Origin: Vibrio penaeicida
Lineage (GTDB): Bacteria; Pseudomonadota; Gammaproteobacteria; Enterobacterales; Vibrionaceae
Assembly: GCF_019977755.1 (NCBI RefSeq)
Contig: NZ_AP025145.1
Location: forward strand, 1,302,001 to 1,366,000
DNA: 64,000 nt
Direction of reading: 5' to 3'
Below, piece by piece: positions 36,579 through 44,681 of this stretch. Below the pieces are notes generated by a model. It saw only the letters and a program-made list of their open reading frames with translations, did not search any database and was not told the DNA's origin. Positions within the stretch are counted from its first letter, which is position 1. Each line of letters starts with the position of its first letter. Position numbers and translations under genes: made by a program.

Positions 36579-37727
36579 ATGACAAGCGCATTTTACATCC
36601 CTACGGTCAATCTAATGGGAGCAGGTTGCTTAACTCAAGCCGTCGATAGCATTCAATCACAAGGTTTCACCAAGGGGTTAATAGTCTCTGATAAAGTGTT
36701 AAACCAAATCGGAGTCGTGAAACAAGTAAACGATTTGCTTGCTGAAAGAGCAATTGCAACCGTTGTTTTTGATGGGACCCAACCAAACCCTACGATTTCC
36801 AACGTAAACGAAGGCTTAGAGCTGTTGGTAGAAAATGGGTGTGACTTTGTTATCTCATTAGGTGGTGGCTCGCCCCATGACTGCGCTAAAGGTATCGCAC
36901 TTGTTGCGGCTAATGGTGGAAAAATTGCCGATTATGAAGGCGTTGACCAATCAGAGAAGCCTCAGGTACCACTTATTGCCATCAATACAACGGCTGGTAC
37001 CGCATCCGAGATGACACGCTTCTGCATCATTACAGATGAAAAGCGTCATATTAAAATGGCGATTGTAGACAAGCACACTACGCCTCTCATGTCCGTTAAC
37101 GATCCTGAGCTTATGCTTGCAAAACCTTCTTCACTAACCGCTGCGACAGGAATGGATGCATTAACTCATGCCATTGAAGCTTATGTGTCTACTGCTGCAA
37201 CACCAATCACCGATGCAGTCGCAATAAAGGCTATAGAGCTCATTCAAGCGCACCTAAGAACGGCGGTAAACAAAGGTGAAGATATAGAAGCCCGTGAGCA
37301 AATGGCATACGCTCAGTTTATGGCTGGAATGGCATTCAACAACGCGTCTCTGGGTTACGTTCACGCAATGGCACATCAACTTGGTGGATTTTACGATCTA
37401 CCACATGGCGTATGTAACGCCGTTTTGCTTCCGCATGTGCAAAAATATAATGCTCAGGTATGCCCTGCTCGCCTAAAGGACATTGCAGCAGCAATGGGGG
37501 TAAACGTAACGGATTTAACTGATGAGCAAGGTGCGGAGGCTGCATTGAGTGCCATAAAACAGCTTTCTGAAGATGTTGGTATTCCGGCAGGGCTAGAAGT
37601 TTTGGGGGCAAAATCTGAAGACATTCCCTTACTTGCAGAAAACGCCCTGAAAGATGCGTGCGGATTAACGAATCCTAAGCAAGCAACTCATGATGAGATT
37701 TCTTCGATTTTCGCCGCGGCTATGTAA
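36579..37727 (+). CDS. Iron-type alcohol dehydrogenase (YiaY/AdhB-like)
   Basis: NAD-dependent, metal-dependent group III alcohol dehydrogenase. I start it at ATG 36579, six bases after GGAGAG; the open frame extends 40 codons upstream without support. The 382 residues match YiaY (383). The dinucleotide motif is [11 protein letters not shown]; the metal-binding histidines lie in HAMAHQLGG and [13 protein letters not shown], and [13 protein letters not shown] is typical of this family. Probable substrates are ethanol, propanediol or other short alcohols. The gene is convergent with a TetR regulator, with a shared terminator between them. Confidence 0.9.
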   Translation: MTSAFYIPTVNLMGAGCLTQAVDSIQSQGFTKGLIVSDKVLNQIGVVKQVNDLLAERAIATVVFDGTQPNPTISNVNEGLELLVENGCDFVISLGGGSPHDCAKGIALVAANGGKIADYEGVDQSEKPQVPLIAINTTAGTASEMTRFCIITDEKRHIKMAIVDKHTTPLMSVNDPELMLAKPSSLTAATGMDALTHAIEAYVSTAATPITDAVAIKAIELIQAHLRTAVNKGEDIEAREQMAYAQFMAGMAFNNASLGYVHAMAHQLGGFYDLPHGVCNAVLLPHVQKYNAQVCPARLKDIAAAMGVNVTDLTDEQGAEAALSAIKQLSEDVGIPAGLEVLGAKSEDIPLLAENALKDACGLTNPKQATHDEISSIFAAAM

Positions 37728-37765
37728 CTCATAGCCTAAGTAGCAAATAATCTCAGTTCTAATCA

Positions 37766-37792
37766 AAAAAACCAGCCAATTGGCTGGTTTTT
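37766..37792. terminator. Bidirectional terminator between the dehydrogenase and TetR genes
   Basis: Palindrome AAAACCAGCCAA / TTGGCTGGTTTT with A and T runs on the two sides; it lies between convergent genes. Confidence 0.88.
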
Positions 37793-37813
37793 CTTTCAAG
37801 ATACTTTTTGGTT

Positions 37814-38287
37814 TTAGCCAGCCATACGAACTAAGCTTTTTCCAAACAACACATCCAGATCTTCACGAGCAGATTCACCGTAGTTATCTTCTACCATCTT
37901 GTATAAACGCTCTATTCCAGCTCGAGCGAATTCGTGCGCATTTTCTGATGTCACGACATGGTGGAATAGCAATCTAAGAATTGCTAAGAACTCTGCATTA
38001 TCAAGGGCTTTAACCCAGCTGGATTTAAAACTCTCAACCCCTTCATCCAGAACTAGGTGTGTTACGAACATCTTAAAGATTCGTCCATCTAGTGCTGCTG
38101 TGAAATCCGTTTTCTTAGGGAAGTGGTGACTGATACCTGTACGAGAGACGCCTGTTTGTTGACTCAAAGTGGTGTAAGACATTTTGTCGTAGCCCAATGT
38201 AATTAACTGGTCTACAACTGCATCCATAATCTTTTGAATGGTGATTTCGGTATCTTCTTTACTACGCTTTGGCATGTTAGGGCTCAT
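37814..38287 (-). CDS. TetR/AcrR-type transcriptional regulator (short form)
   Basis: DNA-binding regulator of 157 residues with an N-terminal TetR helix-turn-helix (about 15-62): YTTLSQQTGVSRTGISHHF with KKTDF after it is the classic pattern. The ligand-binding part is short compared with typical TetR proteins (190-210 residues) and ends FGKSLVRMAG, with no sign of a frameshift. Start is ATG 38287 or, less likely, ATG 38275; neither has a strong ribosome site. Target is unknown; upstream lies a 478-base non-coding region. Confidence 0.82.
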   Translation of the reverse strand: MSPNMPKRSKEDTEITIQKIMDAVVDQLITLGYDKMSYTTLSQQTGVSRTGISHHFPKKTDFTAALDGRIFKMFVTHLVLDEGVESFKSSWVKALDNAEFLAILRLLFHHVVTSENAHEFARAGIERLYKMVEDNYGESAREDLDVLFGKSLVRMAG

Positions 38288-38765
38288 CTATTTATATGTT
38301 TAAGTACACTCAAAATCGAGCATGAGCGACTTATAGTATTATGTTCTATATTTTTAAAATCTCAACAGATTGAGGAATATATAAGCAATTATTCACGAAA
38401 TTTGTGATTTGCTAGGAGTAATTCATAAAGAGCGAGATCGATAAATATTCGCTCATTTGATTTACCCGAATACCGGGCAACAGAACTTTATTTAAAGTGA
38501 CACTATTGCAAATGATTCCGATTTCCCGAATCTTCTTACAAATTACTCAATTGGGCAATATGACCTTATTTTACGACCCGACAAATCGACATTCCCATTC
38601 ACAGCCTCGTGACGAATGTCACATAAATACGATGAATATATCGTTACAAAACACTATTCCATGAACTCGTCGAAGCCAATAATTTAACACCAACAAACTG
38701 AAATTCTGTGGTTTTAAAGACAGCAGAAGAGTAACATACCCTCATTAATTGTAAGAGGATACGTT
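38288..38765. other. Non-coding region between the TetR and YfcZ-like genes
   Basis: AT-rich region of 478 bases between divergent genes, so it should hold both promoters. I see no reading frame, long repeat or strong hairpin in it. Confidence 0.6.
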
Positions 38766-39062
38766 ATGACAACGAAAGTAGAAGAAAACCAAGTTTGTGA
38801 AGCATGTGGATGCAGCGCAGAAATGGGGTTCATTATCAAAGAAGGCGACGATGTAGCAAACATATCTTTGTTCGGTCGTGATCTCACTGCATTAGAGTCT
38901 GAACTCAATAAATACATAGATCTAGCAAAAACAGTATCTGACGAAGTGACGTATGAAAGCCAACGCATTGAAGGCAAAATCGGTATTGAAACAAGATTCC
39001 AATTCACCTGCAGTGCCGAAAAACTCATCTTTGAATTGAAGACGCGTGCACTAGCCCGATAA
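38766..39062 (+). CDS. YfcZ/YiiS family protein (DUF406)
   Basis: Small protein of 98 residues similar to E. coli YfcZ and YiiS: a cysteine-containing N terminus (VCEACGCSAEMGFIIKEGDD) and the family end (RFQFTCSAEKLIFELKTRA). The ribosome site AGGAT lies seven bases upstream. Function is unknown for the family. The three clustered cysteines (CEACGC) could bind metal, which is inference. The gene is a single unit; a perfect 17-base tandem repeat and a weak hairpin follow it. Confidence 0.85.
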   Translation: MTTKVEENQVCEACGCSAEMGFIIKEGDDVANISLFGRDLTALESELNKYIDLAKTVSDEVTYESQRIEGKIGIETRFQFTCSAEKLIFELKTRALAR

Positions 39063-39067
39063 GCTGT

Positions 39068-39101
39068 ACCAATACAGATAAACAACCAATACAGATAAAC
39101 A
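39068..39101. repeat. Perfect tandem duplication of 17 bases
   Basis: ACCAATACAGATAAACA occurs twice without a gap (39068-39084 and 39085-39101), six bases after the YfcZ-like stop codon. It looks like a recent slippage duplication. Confidence 0.85.
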
Positions 39102-39108
39102 TTAGATA

Positions 39109-39131
39109 GGCGGCTTTCTCTAGCCGCCCTT
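39109..39131 (+). terminator. Probable weak terminator of the YfcZ-like gene
   Basis: GGCGGCT / AGCCGCC stem with TTCTCT loop and only a short CTT tail. Confidence 0.55.
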
Positions 39132-39149
39132 AAACAAGATCGGATCCCC

Positions 39150-39401
39150 TCATCCATCCTGTTCCAATTGAAGCCACCTTAGATCCCCATTCAATTCAAA
39201 TTCTTGCTCCTTACTGCAAATTAAGTACAACTCACCTACCTGAAGCACAGCGCCGAGTGTGTACGCTTTATCTTCGTAGTAACACACTTTCTCAAACAGT
39301 TTGCCATCAGTAACGATGACTGAAGATTTCGGCGTGGTTACCGTTTTAGCATGAACACCAACAGAAAGAATCGAGATTGCGAATATAAGAAGTTTGCCCA
39401 T
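39150..39401 (-). CDS. Exported small protein, DUF1496 (YnjH-like)
   Basis: Exported protein of 83 residues with a signal peptide (about 1-18, ending GVHA). The mature part has the DUF1496 pattern: CYYEDKAYTLGAVLQVGELYLIC, seen here at about residues 40-62 as a cysteine pair around a YT-x-GAV motif. The cysteines could form a disulfide in the periplasm. Function unknown. Convergent with the YfcZ-like gene. Confidence 0.8.
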   Translation of the reverse strand: MGKLLIFAISILSVGVHAKTVTTPKSSVIVTDGKLFEKVCYYEDKAYTLGAVLQVGELYLICSKEQEFELNGDLRWLQLEQDG

Positions 39402-39618
39402 AATGATCCTAAAGTTAAGTTGATTATGCCCTTGTAAACTCTATATAAGACAAGGCTTTGATTTTATGGATATTGAGCTTACTTGCTCACCTATAACTTT
39501 AGCAGGACTTGCAGCCCTACACAGCTATACTGCCTCCAATATCTAGGTCTCGGTACTGGAATGACTTGGGTATAACGCTTACTATCAGATAATAGTCACA
39601 GTTTGAACTTGAGTGCGT

Positions 39619-40215
39619 ATGAAAGCTGGTTATTTGTTCATTGGATTGCTATTGAGTGGCATTGCCCACACCAAACCACTGGATCAATATAAATTACTGA
39701 ACCACATTGACTCTTATGGCAATGTAAATCTAAGAAATACCCACTACACATCTCTTCCTGACGGGATGGTGGTGAAAAAAAACCTGAACATTGCGAAAAC
39801 AGCGATTGAGAAATTGCCCAAAGGTTTAGAAATTGGAGGGAGCTTAGATGCCTCAAACAGCCAGCTTTCATTTATTGCTAAAGGAACCAACATAAAAGGA
39901 TATGGCAACTTTCTTGGTTCACAAATAACTACATGGAATGCTAGCGTGAAAGTGGGTGGCTACCTTAATTTTACAGATACTCCTCTTGAAACCTTACCAC
40001 CTGGGTTAATTGTAACAGGTGACCTTAGCGTTATTCGCACACCTTTGAAAGAGCTTCCTCAACCCTTAACAGTAGAAGGAAATTTGTACATCGGCGGTTC
40101 TAATATAACTAAACTACCCGATGAGCTAACGGTTGATGGCAACATATACCTTGGCGGCAATCAGATTACATATTGGCCAAAGGACTTAAAGCTCGGTGGG
40201 GCCGTCGCAAGGTAG
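39619..40215 (+). CDS. Exported leucine-rich-repeat-like protein
   Basis: Protein of 198 residues with a signal peptide (about 1-17). I start it at ATG 39619, six residues before the hydrophobic core. The mature part is built of repeats of about 20 residues with the pattern LPxGLxVxGxLxIxxTxI (for example LPPGLIVTGDLSVIRTPLKE and LPDELTVDGNIYLGGNQI), like the bacterial LRRs of large effector proteins but without a catalytic domain or E3-type region. It should form a short curved solenoid in the periplasm or at the surface. I recognise no named family. A good terminator follows (40259-40290). Confidence 0.7.
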   Translation: MKAGYLFIGLLLSGIAHTKPLDQYKLLNHIDSYGNVNLRNTHYTSLPDGMVVKKNLNIAKTAIEKLPKGLEIGGSLDASNSQLSFIAKGTNIKGYGNFLGSQITTWNASVKVGGYLNFTDTPLETLPPGLIVTGDLSVIRTPLKELPQPLTVEGNLYIGGSNITKLPDELTVDGNIYLGGNQITYWPKDLKLGGAVAR

Positions 40216-40258
40216 CCCTCTATCGACTTAGAACAAACGATTTATACAGAAGAATACA

Positions 40259-40290
40259 AAAAGGAGCGTTAGGTAATAACGCTCCTTTCT
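40259..40290 (+). terminator. Terminator of the LRR-like gene
   Basis: AAGGAGCGTT / AACGCTCCTT stem with a seven-base loop and TTTCT tail. Confidence 0.85.
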
Positions 40291-40371
40291 AGGTTCTTTG
40301 AATGTATAGGTGAAGAAGCTCAGAGTCTAAACTCTCAAAGGCGAGCTTTTTCGGGTATAAAGCTGAAAAAG

Positions 40372-41475
40372 CTAGCCTTGGTTCGCGACTGGGTTTGCGT
40401 ACATTTGTTTAAGAAAATCATGCGCGCCTTCTGGTAATTCTCGTAGCTTACTGTCCAGTGAATCCTTCGCTTTTGAGTCAGCATGCTCCGCATCAGCAGC
40501 GGCGTAATAGTTGATAGGAAAGAGCTTGTAGATAGAATGAATCTGATCATCAATTTCTTGAGCCAACTCATCCGGTGTTTCAAAGTCATCTTCAATTACA
40601 TTGCCGAAGCTAACATGAACACGACCTTTATACCCAACGATGCCTTGAATGATACTTTCGATATCTTCAAATTCACTTTTCTCGTAACTGCCTGACTCTG
40701 CTTTCTCAAACAATTCTTTCGCTTTGGCAATATCACACGGGTCGTTTTCGTAAGAAATCGCCACAGGTACAATTTTCAGCGTTTTTATGTATTCTGAGAA
40801 AGGCATTTTTTGCTTCCGACCTTCTACATGCAACATTTTTAGAATGGCTGGATCCGTTTTGTCATTTCCATCTTTAGCTCTCCCCTCTTTCTGAGCAATC
40901 CAGATAGAGTTATCGGTATCTAGAGAGTGTTTTATGTAAGAAGACAACTGCCCAAGCGCTTTCATCATTTCACGCGGCGCTTTTGCACTGCGTTTTACTA
41001 TAAAGCTTTTATTCAGCTTCATGAGTTCAGTCGCGCACGGTTTCTTCAAAAGATTATCGCCGATAGCTATACGGACGGTCTTATGCTGATTGTTATACAA
41101 CCCCCAGTTCACCAAAGCAGGATCCATCGCGATATCTCGGTGGTTTGAGATGAACAAGTATGGGGTATTCTTATCTAGCAGTTCCAAACCAGAATATGTA
41201 ACACCGTCAGTCGTCACGTCGAGCGTTTTACTGAGGTATTTTTCAACTTCTAATTGAATTGCTTCAACGGAATCCAATTTAGCCCACTTGAACTTAAGGT
41301 AAACCTTAACCATTGGACTGACTATATTTTTAAACCAACTTGCATGGTTACTGAAGCGATGCTCTAAGATAGCAGAGATAAATTCTTCATCATTAATTAG
41401 GCGTTCAATGGCAGCGGGAATCTCGTCATCATTGTACGGACGAATTTCTTTATAAGGATCCGTTTTATTAGTCAT
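40372..41475 (-). CDS. PlsC-superfamily lysophospholipid acyltransferase
   Basis: Acyltransferase of 367 residues. The PlsC domain covers about 80-270: the catalytic box reads SNHRDIAMDPALV, the second block FIVKRSAKAPREMMKAL, the third IWIAQKEGRAKDGND, and the fourth VPVAISYENDPCD. The catalytic box has His-x5-Asp spacing (or uses the nearer HRD aspartate), not the usual His-x4-Asp. There is no strong transmembrane segment. It probably acylates a lysophospholipid or related acceptor at the inner face of the membrane. It is longer than PlsC (about 245) and lies alone, so its substrate is uncertain. Confidence 0.83.
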   Translation of the reverse strand: MTNKTDPYKEIRPYNDDEIPAAIERLINDEEFISAILEHRFSNHASWFKNIVSPMVKVYLKFKWAKLDSVEAIQLEVEKYLSKTLDVTTDGVTYSGLELLDKNTPYLFISNHRDIAMDPALVNWGLYNNQHKTVRIAIGDNLLKKPCATELMKLNKSFIVKRSAKAPREMMKALGQLSSYIKHSLDTDNSIWIAQKEGRAKDGNDKTDPAILKMLHVEGRKQKMPFSEYIKTLKIVPVAISYENDPCDIAKAKELFEKAESGSYEKSEFEDIESIIQGIVGYKGRVHVSFGNVIEDDFETPDELAQEIDDQIHSIYKLFPINYYAAADAEHADSKAKDSLDSKLRELPEGAHDFLKQMYANPVANQG

Positions 41476-41799
41476 CTAATCTATACGTCAATTTTAAAAT
41501 CCGGCATATTCTACGCGTACTTGAGAAAACAAGCAGCTAATGAATGCGTCGTTTAATTAAGGTCAGACCAGATTATATACTAGGGTCCTTTGACCTTTCA
41601 TTAAATAGAGGCTTGTTTTTTTATTTTTACGCTGGTCGCGTGTATAAGGAGTAGAGTCATAAACGTGGTATTTATTCCCTCATCGCGTTAGAAATTACCA
41701 AACTCTGACGTGATAATCTGCTAAATGTCCCAGTTTTCATTGGCATTTACACTAATAAAAGATACTCTTTTCCACAGTTAAAGTATCCGGAAACCCTTT
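41476..41799. other. Intergenic region before the AraC-sensor-like gene
   Basis: 324 AT-rich bases between divergent genes. The dyad AAGGTCA (41559-41565) ... TGACCTT (41591-41597) is visible in its middle and may be a regulator site. No gene seen. Confidence 0.55.
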
Positions 41800-42408
41800 A
41801 TGAATTATGCAGTAGAGCATCAAAATACAGTTTACTCATTTCTGGTAACCACACCTCGCAAAAAACGTCTTAAGCACAGCCTAATTTATGTTGAGTCTGG
41901 GCTGGTTCTAGTGAAGCTTGGTAAGAATGAATATGCTGTAGAACAAGACAGCGCAATTTGGCTGCCTATAGATTGTTTAACGTCTGTTACTTTCGTTCCA
42001 GGTTCAACGGTTTCTCAAATCGATTTCTCTGTGCGCTTGCAAGACAAATTCCCGACTCAAGCGGGCTTCGTTTCCTTGCCACCTGTCTCTAAAGCCATAT
42101 TAGAGAAGCTTTCTCAGCAAAAACTTAAAGACGAAGAAATAAACAACCTTTTGGATGTAATACGAGACGAATCAAGAACGCTAAGGCCCCTACTCGATAT
42201 GTCACCACTGAGTATGCAGATATCCCAGTGGAGCGCAGATGAAGAGAGCAGTTTAAGCAAAGAATTGTTATTGGTATTGAGCCTTCGCGAAGCCAAAAAG
42301 AAAATGCAATCAGGCACGAAGAGAAACGTTGTCATTGATGAGTTTTTTGCTGGTCGAGAAGAGGAATTCGAACAACTGGCAATGCTGGTAATGGGTGAAA
42401 GCTTATAG
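41800..42408 (+). CDS. AraC-type sensor (cupin) domain protein lacking the DNA-binding domain
   Basis: Protein of 202 residues. The N-terminal half (about 1-100) resembles the ligand-binding cupin of NimR-like AraC regulators: SLIYVESGLVLVKLGKNEYA, then AIWLPIDCLTSVTFVPGS. After a helical region (about 100-150) the protein ends near residue 202 in a short acidic helix; the two helix-turn-helix motifs expected in an AraC protein (about 100 residues) are missing. The segment LSLREAKKKMQSGTKRNVVI has some resemblance to a degenerate first helix of that domain. There is no frameshifted remnant in the following sequence that I can see. It may sense a ligand and act through another protein. Confidence 0.6.
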   Translation: MNYAVEHQNTVYSFLVTTPRKKRLKHSLIYVESGLVLVKLGKNEYAVEQDSAIWLPIDCLTSVTFVPGSTVSQIDFSVRLQDKFPTQAGFVSLPPVSKAILEKLSQQKLKDEEINNLLDVIRDESRTLRPLLDMSPLSMQISQWSADEESSLSKELLLVLSLREAKKKMQSGTKRNVVIDEFFAGREEEFEQLAMLVMGESL

Positions 42409-42486
42409 AGGTACGCCTATAAACATCGGCGAAAGTTCATAGAATGTGAGATATAAGTAAGAAGAGAAAGAAAAGAGATAAAATAG

Positions 42487-42512
42487 AAAAGTGCCTTAAA
42501 AAGGCACTTCCA
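42487..42512. terminator. Terminator hairpin overlapping the stop codon of the next gene
   Basis: AAGTGCCTT / AAGGCACTT with AAA loop; A/T runs on both sides. On the minus strand the stop codon TAA of the 42496-42981 gene lies in the loop region. It can serve both convergent genes. Confidence 0.8.
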
Positions 42513-42981
42513 CTTGTAACATCACGTCGCCAGGCTGTAAGTTATGCCAACGATAGTCAATTCGCATTCGCGGTTCGTTATCGTCCCTCTCACCTAAACC
42601 TAAACTGAATTTCAAACCCGTAGCTTCAAGCTTTTCAGAATAAGTCATCTCATCAAATTGGCTGTCATATTCGTCTGGCATCCAGACACCAATGCCAAAA
42701 TGATTACTTTCAACACTTGAATATAGCAACGGATCACTGCCACTTTTAAGCGTCCATTCTTCCCAGTAATCGTCGTTACTCACTGGGTCGATTATAAAGT
42801 CTTTCACAGATGTGAGGCTTGAGGTAAAAGCATCAAATGAATGAGCAATCGATGCACAAACCGAATCTTGCTCTTTTTCGACCATTATAATTGAGGTTGG
42901 AGACTGAAAAGAACTACACGCAAAAGCAGGAATCGTAAAGAAGCCAAGCATACAAAGTAAATTGTAACTACGTTTGGTCAT
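42496..42981 (-). CDS. Exported protein of unknown function
   Basis: A 161-residue protein with a signal peptide (about 1-20, LCMLGFFTIPAFACSS). The cysteine at the cleavage region could make it a lipoprotein, but the box IPAFAC is not a good lipobox. The mature part has strand-rich segments ending LGLGERDDNEPRMRIDYRWH and GDVMLQVEVPF, suggesting a small beta-rich fold. I recognise no family. It lies 27 bases downstream of the adenylyltransferase gene on the same strand and may be co-transcribed with it. Confidence 0.7.
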   Translation of the reverse strand: MTKRSYNLLCMLGFFTIPAFACSSFQSPTSIIMVEKEQDSVCASIAHSFDAFTSSLTSVKDFIIDPVSNDDYWEEWTLKSGSDPLLYSSVESNHFGIGVWMPDEYDSQFDEMTYSEKLEATGLKFSLGLGERDDNEPRMRIDYRWHNLQPGDVMLQVEVPF

Positions 42982-43008
42982 CGATGTGAGCCCTCTAAAA
43001 AATTCTTC

Positions 43009-43530
43009 CTATATCTTCCGATACAACGCGTGATTTCGCAAGAAATTATTGACAGATCGGGTAGTTAGAGCTGATATCGATTCATTTTGAGCCAATTTCT
43101 CACGAATTAGCGTACTTCGGACTGGAATTCTTTCAGGGCATGCCATTACTGACCAGCGCTTGGTGATCTCTTGAGAACAGTAAAACTTGGAAAAGTTGAA
43201 GAAATTATCAGGACCAATGACAAACGTTAGCTCGGCATCGGGGTAGGTTTCTTGGAGGGCATTTAAAAGTGCATACGTCGTTACACTCTCTTCTGGGCGA
43301 TATAAATTCTCTTCTATTCGGCACAACTCAACGTTGGATTGAGCTATATCCGAAATAAATCCGTCTACCATCTGGCATCTTACATCGAAATCTGCCATCT
43401 CTTTTCCCCATGCATGCGCATAGCTTGGTACGAGCAAAACTTTATCGAAATGCGTTAATGATTCGATAACACTTTTATGTCCAAGAGTTGGTGGGTTGAA
43501 AGCACTACCAAAAATTGCAATATTTTTCAT
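43009..43530 (-). CDS. NadD-like nicotinate-nucleotide adenylyltransferase
   Basis: Nucleotidyltransferase of 173 residues. The family start IAIFGSAFNPPTLGHKSVIE carries the (H/T)xGH motif as TLGH, and the second signature VRSTLIREKL corresponds to the ISSTxIR motif near the C terminus. The central segment FVIGPDNFFNFSKFY corresponds to the NadD pattern that orders the nicotinate base. It joins ATP and nicotinate (or nicotinamide) mononucleotide to dinucleotide. It is divergent from nadE, which does the next step, so a role in NAD synthesis is well supported by context. It is shorter than E. coli NadD (213), so it may be a second, specialised adenylyltransferase. Confidence 0.8.
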   Translation of the reverse strand: MKNIAIFGSAFNPPTLGHKSVIESLTHFDKVLLVPSYAHAWGKEMADFDVRCQMVDGFISDIAQSNVELCRIEENLYRPEESVTTYALLNALQETYPDAELTFVIGPDNFFNFSKFYCSQEITKRWSVMACPERIPVRSTLIREKLAQNESISALTTRSVNNFLRNHALYRKI

Positions 43531-43655
43531 ACATTCGTTACTGGAAGAAATTCCATCATTTGTAACACTTCAGCCCAAGTATCCGAGAAATCCATTTCGG
43601 TAACTTTTTCAGGCAAATCGGTGTTTAATAATAAAAAGATTGGGGTATGATATAT

Positions 43656-43714
43656 CCAAGTGACCCTAAGATACAGGGCTATAGGTTTAGAGTGCCACCT
43701 TTAACTCACTTAGG
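43656..43714 (+). ncRNA. Candidate three-way-junction RNA in the nadE leader
   Basis: By eye, CCAAGTGA (43656-43663) pairs with TCACTTAGG (43706-43714, one bulge). Inside, CCCT/AGGG (43664-43678) and AGGT/ACCT (43683-43700) form two hairpins joined by a CTAT linker, with TTAAC closing the junction. This is a compact riboswitch-like shape placed 33 bases before the nadE start codon. The inner helices are only four base pairs, so chance is possible. A probable -10 box TATGAT is just upstream (43647-43652). Confidence 0.3.
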
Positions 43715-43747
43715 TATGAAAACTCGGCAGCACAATAAGGAAACAGA

Positions 43748-44578
43748 ATGGAACATCAAATCCGTGACGAGATGCGAGTATTGGCTTCGATCGATCCTCA
43801 TTTTGAAATTCAGCGTCGCGTTGATTTTATTAAGCGTAAACTTCAAGAGTCTGGTTGTAAGTCTTTAATTTTGGGTATTAGTGGCGGTGTCGATTCCACT
43901 ACATGCGGAAGACTGGCTCAACTCGCAGTAAACAAGCTTAATGAAGAGTCTGACAACGCTGGCTATCAATTTATTGCAGTACGCCTTCCCTACAGCGAGC
44001 AAAAAGACGAAGACGAAGCACAACTGGCACTGAGTTTTATACAACCTTCACATTCTGTATCCGTAAACATTCAAGCGGGTGTAGATGGCTTACATAGCGC
44101 TTCTCACATCGCACTCCGAAACACCAATTTACTCCCTCAAGACCCAGCGAAAATAGATTTCGTAAAAGGGAATGTTAAAGCACGCGCTCGAATGGTCGCA
44201 CAGTACGAAATTGCAGGTTATGTCGGTGGTTTAGTTCTAGGAACCGATCACTCTGCTGAAAACATTACTGGCTTCTATACTAAATTCGGAGATGGAGCGT
44301 GCGACTTAGCACCGCTGTTTGGTTTGAGCAAACGTCAGGTTCGTGAAATTGCGGACACCTTAGGCGCGCCAGAGCTGCTTGTTCATAAGGTTCCAACAGC
44401 CGATTTAGAAGAACTTGCGCCACAGAAAGCAGATGAAGACGCTCTGAATCTCACTTACGATCAAATAGACGACTTCCTTGAAGGAAAACCTGTCTCTGAA
44501 GAGGTCACCCAAAAGCTCGTTGCGATTTACAAAGCAACTCAGCACAAACGTCAGCCTATTCCTACCATTTATGACTAA
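43748..44578 (+). CDS. nadE: NH3-dependent NAD+ synthetase
   Basis: Last enzyme of NAD synthesis: deamido-NAD + ATP + ammonia to NAD. It has 276 residues (E. coli NadE 275). The PP-loop is [14 protein letters not shown] (about 43-56), the conserved [19 protein letters not shown] follows (about 161-179), and [18 protein letters not shown] is the substrate-binding loop. No glutaminase domain is present, so ammonia is the direct nitrogen donor. It is divergent from the NadD-like gene. A strong terminator follows (44637-44668). Confidence 0.96.
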   Translation: MEHQIRDEMRVLASIDPHFEIQRRVDFIKRKLQESGCKSLILGISGGVDSTTCGRLAQLAVNKLNEESDNAGYQFIAVRLPYSEQKDEDEAQLALSFIQPSHSVSVNIQAGVDGLHSASHIALRNTNLLPQDPAKIDFVKGNVKARARMVAQYEIAGYVGGLVLGTDHSAENITGFYTKFGDGACDLAPLFGLSKRQVREIADTLGAPELLVHKVPTADLEELAPQKADEDALNLTYDQIDDFLEGKPVSEEVTQKLVAIYKATQHKRQPIPTIYD

Positions 44579-44636
44579 GTGTTCCAGCACAGATTAGGTT
44601 GAGTAAAACCAACCAAATTAAGTGACTTCCACCAAT

Positions 44637-44668
44637 AAAAAACAGAGAACCTAAGTTCTCTGTTTTTT
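44637..44668. terminator. Bidirectional terminator between nadE and the MOSC fusion gene
   Basis: Perfect stem AAAAAACAGAGAAC / GTTCTCTGTTTTTT with CTAA loop, between convergent genes. Confidence 0.92.
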
Positions 44669-44681
44669 TGTTTCGTAATCG

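Noticed and set aside
43647..43868. 73-codon frame overlapping the start of nadE
   Set aside because: It runs out of frame into nadE; the leader region is better explained as regulatory.
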